Of a stretch of DNA of 64,000 bases, positions 56,212-64,000 are shown one piece after another. This DNA is from Phycomyces nitens. Its lineage: Eukaryota; Mucoromycota; Mucoromycetes; Mucorales; Phycomycetaceae. The stretch spans positions 1-64,000 of the forward strand of contig JAHRBC010000006.1 in NCBI GenBank assembly GCA_022702545.1. Reading direction: 5' to 3'. Each line of letters starts with the position of its first letter. The first letter of the stretch is position 1. The notes below the pieces were generated by a model. The model made no database searches. It had not been told where the DNA came from and saw only the letters and a list, made by a program, of their open reading frames with translations. Made by a program: the position numbers and the translations under genes.

Positions 56212-57076
56212 TGACGCGTGTTGAGTTATGGTGTGTGGTGCAACAGGTCAGAATATATAAATAATATATATTGTATTCTTGTGATTTCGCTCAGGACAAT
56301 CCAACAAGAAGAATTTGACAATCAGACGGGACTTGAAATAGATAAAGACAGTAAACAGGCAAACGGACAGGCAAACGGACAGGTAAACGGACAACGGTCA
56401 AACGGACAAACGGACAAACGGACAAACGGACAAACGGACAAACGGACAAACGGACAAACGAACAAACAGACAACAGACAACAGACAAACGATGAGACAGT
56501 ACTTGTAGATCCTAACAGTGTGCAACTTAGTATTTCCCGCAGGACAATAGCTCAAGTTCAGGGACGATGTTCAAAAGAAATAGAGAGAAAACTGAATGTA
56601 TTTTATTGAATAAAAAATGGAGCTCTTTTATACTAATTGACAACTGTGCACGTAGTGACAATCTAGATATAACTTATGCTGAATGATGATTATCGAGAAG
56701 AGTGTACAGTTCTTCGGGCATAATCACAAAAGGAAATAATCGAAAGGAAAACAAAAAGGAAACTAAACATCAAGAGAGAAATGCACTATCGGGAAGTATA
56801 CAAAAGGAGTAATATCAAGAAGTGCGAAAGGAACAAGTGCAATGCAGTGGGAAGCAAACAAAAAAAGGAAATATAAATCAAAGGAAAAGAAAGGGGAAAA
56901 CATTTAGAACTCAACGGGGCTGTTGACGTAGACAAATGATTCCAAGAGATCGGATCATGCCTTGCATGTCCCAAGGGAAGGTGACGTCTTCGACTGTCCC
57001 AAGGTAAAAACTTCAAAGTCACTAGTAAATTGAGGGTTGGTGGTCGTTGCTGGAACATTCTACAACACTTGTGTCA
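56212..57076 (-). repeat. Solo Gypsy LTR, TSD GAAG, 9 nt upstream of tRNA-Tyr
   Basis: This 865-bp LTR is almost identical to those of the 41165-49515 element, with its own octamer number. GAAG lies at 56208-56211 and 57077-57080. It is the tRNA-proximal member of the stack. Exactly 9 nt separate its end from the tRNA. Confidence 0.94.
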
Positions 57077-57085
57077 GAAGGAGAG

Positions 57086-57168
57086 CCGGCTTTAGCTCAG
57101 TTGGTAGAGCGGAGGACTGTAATGAAATTGTAATCCTTAGGTCACTAGTTCGAATCTGGTAAGCCGGA
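57086..57168 (+). tRNA. tRNA-Tyr (anticodon GTA) with about 10-nt intron
   Basis: The acceptor stem is CCGGCTT with AAGCCGG. The D arm is GCTC-AGTTGGTA-GAGC. The anticodon stem is GAGGA/TCCTT with loop CTGTAA...A containing GTA. A short intron (about TGAAATTGTA) sits one base 3' of the anticodon, as is usual for eukaryotic tRNA-Tyr. The T arm is ACTAG-TTCGAAT-CTGGT and the discriminator is A. A TTTTTT terminator follows at 57173-57178. Confidence 0.96.
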
Positions 57169-57199
57169 TAAGTTTTTTGGCATAATTTTTTTGTGTTGT

Positions 57200-57510
57200 T
57201 GTCGGACATTATTTTGATGAATCCGTAAAATCTGAAGATGATTAACCGCAGTACTTCTTTATGCGCAGTAACATCTTCCTGAGCATTAACCGCAGTACAA
57301 TGTCTCTTCTTTTATGAAAATATCATATAATAACTACTGCGGATAATGCGCAGTATTAGTTAGAGAACTATATAAGATAACCAAAGTCATAATAATAAAA
57401 AGTATCTTTTATCCTCTCTTTGATTTTACGTATACTCCTGTTTCCCCAGTGGGATTGACCTTTTGGCTTTGTTATAGTAAAAGGAAGACCATCCCAGATC
57501 AGGAACGACA
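57200..57510 (+). repeat. 5' LTR (311 bp)
   Basis: TGTCGGACATT...AGGAACGACA, with the YCGCAGTA motif cluster and the TATA-like ACTATATAAG at 57367-57376. The internal start AT-TGGTAGCTGAAGC is the candidate primer site. Confidence 0.95.
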
Positions 57511-57549
57511 ATTGGTAGCTGAAGCTATTTTTCCTCCTAATAAATTTTG

Positions 57550-58668
57550 ATGAATCCGGTTGAAAGACACCAAGAAACACTTGACAACAAAACACTTAGC
57601 CAGTTCGAGATTGAAGAACGAGTCCAGAACTTGTTACCCAGCGAACTAGTAACCGACTATAAGAAGAACCGGCGTGTACCATACGTACCCGAAGAACAAA
57701 GAATCAAGAGTACTCCTGCACGAGAAGAAAAGTGGTCCGAACTTGCCCAACACCTTGCCGCGACACTAACAGGAAAGAACAGAAAACCAGAAGAAATGGC
57801 CCCTCCACCTGTCACAGTCACAGCCGAAGCCATAGCAGCAGCTGTGGCTGAAGCGATGAAGGCAGTAACTGCACAGCAAGACTCGCGAGCAGAACGTATA
57901 AAACAACCAGATTGTTTTAGAGGAGAACGATCTGCCGCAGTTGTCGATGGTTGGCTGCGCGCAGTCGAACGTTACACCAAGTACTACAATTTCACCCCCA
58001 CCAGAGCCTGTGATTTTGCAGTGAACCTGCTGCGTGACCGAGCCGACACTTGGTGGCGACGAATGGAACTCAAGGAGAAGCATCCAACAACCTGGGACGA
58101 ATTTAGACTTGCTCTTTCAGGAGAATTCCGCCCAGTATACTCGTTACAGACCTCTAGGGACCGCCTCGCAAGACTATACCAAAGAGGAACTGTGGCCGAG
58201 TACATCGATGCCTTCCAAGACATCCAGTTGGAGCTTCCTGGGATGAACGACGAAGAAGCTCTTGACAAGTTTGTCCGAGGTCTCCACCCAAGTGTGCGTG
58301 GTAATGTCCTTGCTGCCCGCCCTGTCGACGTTGACGATGCCTGTAACATTGCCTTGGCATATGCCAGTGGTCTCCAGCTTGGTCAACAAGAAATGTACAC
58401 GCCTGCCCCATTGCCTCAACAATACCAGCCACAGTACCAACCACAATACCAGCAGTATAGTGGACCCGAGCCCATGGACCTGGATGCAATCAATGGCCGC
58501 CGCAACAACTACCAGTCCCGTCCCCAGCCAGCACGAACCAGTGCTACTTGCCATTGGTGTGGCAAGCCCGGCCATATCAAGAGGAATTGCAGACAACGCA
58601 TGGCTGTGATTAAGCAGTTGGATGAGGAGCACCGAAAGAAGCAGGATTTTCGCGAAACACAACCGTAA
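57550..58668 (+). CDS. gag: Gag, 372 aa
   Basis: Identical in architecture, and essentially in sequence, to the product of 19494-20612: Gag core (WWRRMELKEKHPTTWDEF), Gln/Tyr/Pro spacer and CCHC knuckle CHWCGKPGHIKRNC. ATG at 57550 is the first in frame. It ends at TAA 58666-58668, 20 bp before the first pol ATG. The pol frame is -1 and already open from about 58626. Confidence 0.95.
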   Translation: MNPVERHQETLDNKTLSQFEIEERVQNLLPSELVTDYKKNRRVPYVPEEQRIKSTPAREEKWSELAQHLAATLTGKNRKPEEMAPPPVTVTAEAIAAAVAEAMKAVTAQQDSRAERIKQPDCFRGERSAAVVDGWLRAVERYTKYYNFTPTRACDFAVNLLRDRADTWWRRMELKEKHPTTWDEFRLALSGEFRPVYSLQTSRDRLARLYQRGTVAEYIDAFQDIQLELPGMNDEEALDKFVRGLHPSVRGNVLAARPVDVDDACNIALAYASGLQLGQQEMYTPAPLPQQYQPQYQPQYQQYSGPEPMDLDAINGRRNNYQSRPQPARTSATCHWCGKPGHIKRNCRQRMAVIKQLDEEHRKKQDFRETQP

Positions 58669-58688
58669 CGGGAGGTCGGTTGTGTACA

Positions 58689-61600
58689 ATGGAAGAAAAT
58701 TCCTCCCCACAGGCCAGTATCAATAATGAGCCTATTGAACATTTGAGTAATAAAGAAACTTGTGACCAGTATAAAGTTGTTACCAATGAAGAGAACAAGA
58801 CTATTTCTGAAGAGAACTGTGACCCTTGTCTCACCGCCGATCAAAGTTTTCTTGAAGATCTTCACTCTGCTGTGGATACCGATCTCCCTCTGTATGCTGC
58901 TACACTCAATGGACAACAGATATTGGTTCTCGTCGATAGTGGTGCTAGTGCAAACTACGTATCCCCGCAAATCACTCATTTAGCCACACTTGTCACGGAT
59001 ATCCCTGGGCGATCAGTTGAAACTGCCGGCGGACACAGCATTAATATTAATCGAAAAGCCACATTAACTCTCTCTCTTAACGGCTATAATGATGTTGTTG
59101 ATGCCTTCGTGTTCCCCACCAAATTCGACCTGATCCTCGGACGCACATGGTTACAGAATGCCAAACCCGTTCCCGATTGGCATAGTGACAGCTGGTTACT
59201 CTCGCGTGATGGCTATGAATTTGTCCTGCGTCCTTATGGTAACCGCCCGATGAAGCCTCACCTGGGCTACCTCATATCTGCCAAGCAAGTCCAGAAACTC
59301 TCTCGGAGGGAGGAGGCTGAATGCTTTTTGTTGCACATCAAGAGCGAGAAAGGTGAAATGACAAAAGACGAGCAATGGACATCATTGGTGAAAGAGTTTG
59401 ATGACGTTTTCCAAGATGGTTTGCCCGGATTACCGCCAAGCCGTGATGTTCAACATGTAATAAACACTGGCGATGCATACCCTGTTAACAAACCACCGTT
59501 CAAGATGAGCCCGCGCGAACTCGACGAGCTCAAGAAACAATTGAAAGAACTCTTAGACCTCGGCCTCATCCGTCCAAGCTCATCACCTTGGGGTGCACCT
59601 ATATTGTTTGTGAAAAAGAAGAACGGCGAAATGAGAATGTGTGTTGACTACCGTGCCTTGAACAAGGTTACTGTCCGTAACAACCACCCCTTACCAAGAA
59701 TTGACGAGTGTTTGGAACGGCTCCGCGGGTCAAACCATTTCACAAGTCTGGATTTGAAGAGTGGTTACCACCAAGTACGTATCCAAGACTCTGATGTGCC
59801 GAAAACCGCATTCAACACCCGATATGGTCAATACGAGTTCCTGGTCCTGCCTTTTGGTCTGACAAATGCCCCGCCAACTTTCCAACACCTCATGAATAAG
59901 GTTCTTGGAGATTGCTTAGACCAGTTTGCTTTGGTATATTTGGACGACATCCTCATATTCAGCAAGACCCCCGAAGAACATGCTAAACATGTACGCCATG
60001 TGTTGAACCGCCTCCGTGAAGCCAAGTTGATTGCCAACCTCAAGAAATGTGAATTCAACAAGAAGGAGCTAACTTTCCTTGGTTTCAACGTGTCAGCACA
60101 AGGCATACTTCCCTCACCGGACAAGGTCAAGACCATACAAGAATGGATAGCCCCCTCCAATGTACAAGAAGTCCGGCAATTTATTGGCCTCGCACAACAC
60201 TACCGACGCTTTATTCCTGGTTTTGCTGGAATTGCTGCCCCATTAACGGATCTCACCAAAGGCACAGGGCCGAAGAGACGCCCTATTGTATGGACGGACA
60301 CATGTCAGGCAAGTTTTGACATCCTCAAGGAAAAACTTAGTACAGCACCGGTACTCCTAGCCCCTGATATGGACAAACCGTTCCGTATTGAAACTGACGC
60401 CTCGGATTTCGGTGTTGGTGCTGTTCTAATGCAAGAAGATGAGGAAGGAATTTGGAAACCATTGGCGTTTGAATCGAAGAAGTTATCTACCGCTGAAAGA
60501 TCGTATCCGGCCCAAGAACGCGAGCTACTGGGTATCTTACACGCCTTGCGTACATGGCGGTGTATGATCGAAGGAAAGCCGTTCACGGTATACACAGACC
60601 ACCTCCCACTCAAGTACTTCCGCAGCCAAGTGAAGCCAACTCCTCGCCTAGTAAGATGGATTGCTGAATTTGAACTATACGACCCTATCATCCAATACAA
60701 GCCAGGCAAGGATAACGGTGTTCCCGATGTACTCTCCCGAATGGACGGTCCCGAATTTGATGCCTCTGCGATTGACTCCATGGAACCCGAATACTTGTAC
60801 ACTATGCCAGACACACAGACTTCCGATTGGCCGAAATTCTATGCTCGTACCGAAGATGAATGGCCAGAAGATATCAAAGAGTTACTAAATCGACAACGCA
60901 ATAAGTTCGTAGTCCGGGAACAGAAGGTGTTCAGACTGGTTAAGATTGGTGACACCGTTCAAGAGATTCGATTTGCACTGTTCACAAAGCGTGCCGATCT
61001 GGTAAACAACTTCCACAATGGTTTTGGACATGCTGGTGAAACCACGGTATACGATCTCATGAAGAAACGTTGGTGGTGGCCAGGCATGCGAAGTCAGATT
61101 AAAGAATGGTTGGAAAAGTGCCCTCAATGCCAATTGGCTTCCAACGCGGAACGTAACATCCACCATGCACCGATGGAGCCACTGGATATTCCTCCCCCAT
61201 TCTCACGCTGGCATCTCGATTTCATTGGAGAACTACCCACTACCGTAAATGGAAACCGTTGGATTCTTGTTGCAGTTGATTATGCCACTAACTGGCCCAT
61301 TGCCCGTGCTGTCCCTGCTGCCACTGGTGAAGCCATCGCCAACTTCCTGTACGAAGAAATCGTTATGCGTTTTGGCTGCCCTGACGAAATTCTCACTGAT
61401 CGTGGTGCCAACTTTATGTCGCATATCCTAAAATTCTACATTCAAAAGATCAAGCTGCACCACAAGTTGACTTCTGCCTTTCACCCCCGGACCAATGGGA
61501 AATGTGAACGATTAAATGGTATCCTCAAACAAATGTTGCGCAAATATGTCCATGGAGCTATACATCGTTGGGACGAATATCTGGAGACTTCACTTTGGGC

Positions 61601-62189
61601 TTGCCGAATCAGAAAGCACCGCACGACTGGGTTTAGCCCGTTTTTCTTGACATATGGTCGCGAACCCCGTATTCCCGGTGATCCCTTGCGCCCATTCATG
61701 GATACATCGATTCCCAATGATCCTGCTCTTGTTTCTGATGGGGCCATTCCTTTTCTTCGTAATCTCCAACAAGCTCGCATAGATGCTGATGCTCGAGTAG
61801 CCGCCAATAGTCAACAAGACAAGGAACGATGGGACTCCATTATGAAACCGCATCAGTTCGCAATTGGTGAGCATTTGTTGCTACGACATGAGAACAAATT
61901 TGGCTTAGAGTACAACTGGATGGGACCGTACATTGTCGTTGACAAGAACTTTGAAAAGAACATATACAAGCTCACTACCATGGAGGGTGTGCCTTATACC
62001 TCCTGGGTCCATGCCGATCGCCTCAAGATTGCCAAATCCGATGATTTTCACAATACCTGGTATCACCCAACCCCTGCCCGTGCCCAGATGCGCCGTGACC
62101 TTGTCTTGGATGCCTCTTCTGCCTTGCCGTTTTCCCTTGTGGATTCCTCTGTGGTTGATCGAGGACTATCAACAGTTTCGGGAGGGTGA
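58689..62189 (+). CDS. pol: Pol polyprotein (PR-RT-RNase H-IN), 1166 aa
   Basis: A complete single frame from ATG 58689 to the TGA at 62187-62189, which directly abuts the 3' LTR. Aspartic protease VDSGAS (about residue 85). RT with LDLKSGYHQVR, PFGLTNAPPTFQ and YLDDILIFSK (about 420). RNase H TDASDFGVGAV and TDHLPLKYF. Integrase zinc finger (HNGFGHAGETTV ... CPQC), D in LDFIGELP, D in TDRGANF, E in NGKCERLN, and a GPY/F-like region WMGPYIVV. The integrase is fused to RT here, in contrast with the tRNA-upstream lineage. Expression needs a -1 shift or re-initiation after gag. No chromodomain is seen. Confidence 0.96.
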   Translation: MEENSSPQASINNEPIEHLSNKETCDQYKVVTNEENKTISEENCDPCLTADQSFLEDLHSAVDTDLPLYAATLNGQQILVLVDSGASANYVSPQITHLATLVTDIPGRSVETAGGHSININRKATLTLSLNGYNDVVDAFVFPTKFDLILGRTWLQNAKPVPDWHSDSWLLSRDGYEFVLRPYGNRPMKPHLGYLISAKQVQKLSRREEAECFLLHIKSEKGEMTKDEQWTSLVKEFDDVFQDGLPGLPPSRDVQHVINTGDAYPVNKPPFKMSPRELDELKKQLKELLDLGLIRPSSSPWGAPILFVKKKNGEMRMCVDYRALNKVTVRNNHPLPRIDECLERLRGSNHFTSLDLKSGYHQVRIQDSDVPKTAFNTRYGQYEFLVLPFGLTNAPPTFQHLMNKVLGDCLDQFALVYLDDILIFSKTPEEHAKHVRHVLNRLREAKLIANLKKCEFNKKELTFLGFNVSAQGILPSPDKVKTIQEWIAPSNVQEVRQFIGLAQHYRRFIPGFAGIAAPLTDLTKGTGPKRRPIVWTDTCQASFDILKEKLSTAPVLLAPDMDKPFRIETDASDFGVGAVLMQEDEEGIWKPLAFESKKLSTAERSYPAQERELLGILHALRTWRCMIEGKPFTVYTDHLPLKYFRSQVKPTPRLVRWIAEFELYDPIIQYKPGKDNGVPDVLSRMDGPEFDASAIDSMEPEYLYTMPDTQTSDWPKFYARTEDEWPEDIKELLNRQRNKFVVREQKVFRLVKIGDTVQEIRFALFTKRADLVNNFHNGFGHAGETTVYDLMKKRWWWPGMRSQIKEWLEKCPQCQLASNAERNIHHAPMEPLDIPPPFSRWHLDFIGELPTTVNGNRWILVAVDYATNWPIARAVPAATGEAIANFLYEEIVMRFGCPDEILTDRGANFMSHILKFYIQKIKLHHKLTSAFHPRTNGKCERLNGILKQMLRKYVHGAIHRWDEYLETSLWACRIRKHRTTGFSPFFLTYGREPRIPGDPLRPFMDTSIPNDPALVSDGAIPFLRNLQQARIDADARVAANSQQDKERWDSIMKPHQFAIGEHLLLRHENKFGLEYNWMGPYIVVDKNFEKNIYKLTTMEGVPYTSWVHADRLKIAKSDDFHNTWYHPTPARAQMRRDLVLDASSALPFSLVDSSVVDRGLSTVSGG

Positions 62190-62500
62190 TGTCGGACATT
62201 ATTTTGATGAATCCGTAAAATCTGAAGATGATTAACCGCAGTACTTCTTTATGCGCAGTAACATCTTCCTGAGCATTAACCGCAGTACAATGTCTCTTCT
62301 TTTATGAAAATATCATATAATAACTACTGCGGATAATGCGCAGTATTAGTTAGAGAACTATATAAGATAACCAAAGTCATAATAATAAAAAGTATCTTTT
62401 ATCCTCTCTTTGATTTTACGTATACTCCTGTTTCCCCAGTGGGATTGACCTTTTGGCTTTGTTATAGTAAAAGGAAGACCATCCCAGATCAGGAACGACA
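62190..62500 (+). repeat. 3' LTR (311 bp)
   Basis: Same sequence as 57200-57510, preceded by the purine tract TTCGGGAGGGTGA. Confidence 0.95.
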
Positions 62501-62501
62501 T

Positions 62502-62828
62502 TGTCGTTTTGGATCTGGGTTGTTCTTCCAATGCTATAACACAGCCAATATTGGTCAAACCCACTGGGAATCGTAAACGAGGATAAAAGAGTAAAAAGAG
62601 GATAGAAGATAGATACTTTTTATTCAATGAAATATTGTCCTCTTTTATATCTTTTCTAAACCCACTCAGCCATCATAAATGTCTGTTTCGGTTTCTAATC
62701 TACTTTTGTTATAACTAATGTCTTCTAGGTCTTCAGAGAGCAAAAGGGAATCAATTCGGTCGTCGTTCTCAAAAGAGAACTCTGTGTAATTGTCATCCTG
62801 ATTGGCTGACATTAATTCAGGCACGACA
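62502..62828 (-). repeat. 3' LTR (327 bp) of the edge element
   Basis: On minus it runs TGTCGTGCCTGA ... CCAAAACGACA, preceded by a purine tract (TTTGGGGAGGGGATGA). A fragment of the same type is at 24750-24830. Its outer end shares TGTCG with the neighbouring family. Confidence 0.82.
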
Positions 62829-64000
62829 TCATCCCCTCCCCAAACTGTTGATCGTCCCCGAGCAACTAAGGAATCATCAATGACCGAGACATCCAAGGGG
62901 GAAGAGGCAGCAGCAAGTAAATCTCGATGGGTCTGAGCACGGGAAGCAGTAGGATGGAACCAAGTCTGGGAGACCACATCGACCTTGGCCAGTTTCAATC
63001 GATCTGCATGAACCCATGAAGTGTAAGGGACACCTTCAACAGTTGTCAGCTTGTATACATCGGTATCCGGGTTCTTGTCAATGACCACATAGGGACCCAT
63101 CCAATTGTATTCTAGCCCAAACTTGTTCTCGTGGCGCATGAGGACATGGGCGCCGATTGCAAACGAGTGAGGCTTCATAACGGCATCCCAACGCTCTTTG
63201 TCTTGTAGGCTGTTGGTTCGGACACGAGACTCAGCTTCTTCGCGGGCTTTACACAGGTTACGTAAGTAGGTCAGGGCATCATTGGCAAGGACTTGAGGAT
63301 CATCTGGTAGATCGCCACTCATAAAGGGTCGGAGAGGATCACCAGGAAGGCGCGGTTCATGACCATACGTGAGGAAGAAGGGGCTGAAACCAGTAGTACG
63401 ATGTTTGCGAATGTGACAGGCCAAGAGAGCAGTGTCCAAATATTCATCCCAACGATGAATGGCACCGTGAACATACTTTCGCAACATTTGCTTGAGAATT
63501 CCATTCAGGCGCTCACATTTACCATTGGTTCTTGGGTGGAAGGCCGATGTGAACTTGTGATGTACCTTAATCTGATCAGTGTAGTGGAGGAGAATCTTGG
63601 ACATAAAGTTCGCTCCACAATCCGTGAGTATCTCATCTGGGCAACCAAAACGCATGACGATCTCTTCATACAGGAACTTCGCAATAGCTTCTCCAGTGGC
63701 ATCGGGCACAGCACGGGCAATAGGCCAGTTCGTGGCATAGTCCACAGCGACTAATATCCAGCGATTTCCCTTGATGGTGGTTGGTAACTCTCCAATGAAG
63801 TCAAGATGCCAGCGTGAAAAGGCAGGGGGCACATCCAACGGCTTCATTGGTGCATGGTGGATGTTTCGTTCAGCATTCGAGGCTAACTGACACTGAGGGC
63901 ACTTTGCAAGCCAGTCTTGAATATCCGTGCGCATCCCTGGCCACCACCAACGTTTCTTTATCAGATCATACACCGTTGTTTCACCAGCATGGCCAAAACC
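62666..64000 (-). CDS. pol: Pol C-terminal part (integrase), partial, at least 444 aa
   Basis: The frame enters at the right window edge within the integrase zinc finger (GFGHAGETTVYDLIKKRW ... CPQC). It continues through LDFIGELPTT, LTDCGANF (a Cys replaces the usual Arg after the catalytic D) and TNGKCERLN, to WMGPYVVI. About 50 C-terminal codons, including an acidic tail (DDNYTEFSFENDDR), lie inside the 3' LTR. The sister element instead stops at the LTR edge. It is open throughout the visible part. Confidence 0.9.
   Translation of the reverse strand, partial: GFGHAGETTVYDLIKKRWWWPGMRTDIQDWLAKCPQCQLASNAERNIHHAPMKPLDVPPAFSRWHLDFIGELPTTIKGNRWILVAVDYATNWPIARAVPDATGEAIAKFLYEEIVMRFGCPDEILTDCGANFMSKILLHYTDQIKVHHKFTSAFHPRTNGKCERLNGILKQMLRKYVHGAIHRWDEYLDTALLACHIRKHRTTGFSPFFLTYGHEPRLPGDPLRPFMSGDLPDDPQVLANDALTYLRNLCKAREEAESRVRTNSLQDKERWDAVMKPHSFAIGAHVLMRHENKFGLEYNWMGPYVVIDKNPDTDVYKLTTVEGVPYTSWVHADRLKLAKVDVVSQTWFHPTASRAQTHRDLLAAASSPLDVSVIDDSLVARGRSTVWGGDDVVPELMSANQDDNYTEFSFENDDRIDSLLLSEDLEDISYNKSRLETETDIYDG

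Larger units (their letters stand above)
57200..62500 (+). mobile_element. Structurally intact Ty3/Gypsy element, TSD TTGT
   Basis: The LTRs at 57200-57510 and 62190-62500 appear identical. TTGT lies at 57196-57199 and 62501-62504. Both gag (57550-58668) and pol (58689-62189) are open. It sits 31 nt downstream of tRNA-Tyr, inserted about 3 bp inside the outer end of the minus-oriented LTR now at 62502-62828. It is nearly identical to the copy at 19144-24446 but without its frameshifts, so it is a strong candidate for a currently active element. Confidence 0.96.
62502..64000 (-). mobile_element. 3' part of a minus-strand Ty3/Gypsy element, runs off the window
   Basis: A 3' LTR at 62502-62828 and the integrase part of pol, read on minus. 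It is a relative of the 57200-62500 element but clearly diverged. The 5' half lies beyond 64000. Before the 57200 element inserted, its LTR end lay about 30 nt downstream of tRNA-Tyr. Confidence 0.88.

Overview
The window reads as one end of a eukaryotic, most likely fungal, chromosome. The reasons are short GT-AG introns, C-rich telomere-like repeats facing the left edge, nuclear tRNA genes (one with an intron), and Ty3/Gypsy, CACTA and Tc1/mariner elements. The transposase types and AT-rich spacers fit an early-diverging (Mucoromycota-like) fungus, but that placement is inference. Almost every base belongs to a mobile element. The only host genes I can support are tRNA-Lys(CTT) at 19014-19086 and tRNA-Tyr(GTA) at 57086-57168.

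Layout: 1-6227 is an array of about 109 copies of a 57-bp unit built from CCCTAA-like hexamers. 6554-16352 is a non-autonomous CACTA element (termini CACTACGRCGG) into which a second, gene-bearing CACTG-ended element (7080-13639, TSD TTA) has inserted. 16353-16388 is an interstitial piece of the telomeric repeat. 16413-19004 holds three solo LTRs in a row, immediately upstream of tRNA-Lys. 19131-24749 is a Ty3/Gypsy element nested in an older LTR, downstream of tRNA-Lys. 24944-28362 is the left half of another CACTG-ended element. 28363-40108 is a larger CACTA element with a divergent gene pair, interrupted at 30935-34269 by a 3.3-kb deletion derivative of its own family (TSD TTG). 40404-57080 is a stack of four LTR insertions (solo LTR, 8.4-kb element, 6.7-kb element, solo LTR), each separated by the same GAAG, ending 9 nt before tRNA-Tyr. 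57200-62500 is a structurally intact Gypsy element downstream of tRNA-Tyr. 62502-64000 is the 3' end of another Gypsy element on the minus strand, running off the window.

The main biological signal is the tRNA genes as docking sites. One LTR lineage (termini TGAC...GTCA) sits exactly 9 nt upstream of both tRNA genes, and about 10 nt upstream of a tRNA-Tyr relic at 40145. A different lineage (termini TGTCGG...CGACA) occupies the downstream side of both tRNAs. Each insertion duplicates 4 bp and leaves the tRNA-proximal site usable, so insertions pile up outward from the tRNA.

The CACTA part contains two lineages. One encodes a 941-aa Tnp2-like transposase plus a convergent 350-aa coiled-coil protein with four in-phase exons. 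The other encodes a divergent transposase and a 253-aa coiled-coil protein with a GC-AG intron. Several chimeric boundaries (element flanks that do not match) indicate recombination between copies. Most disabling lesions in young elements are homopolymer length changes, so some may be assembly errors.
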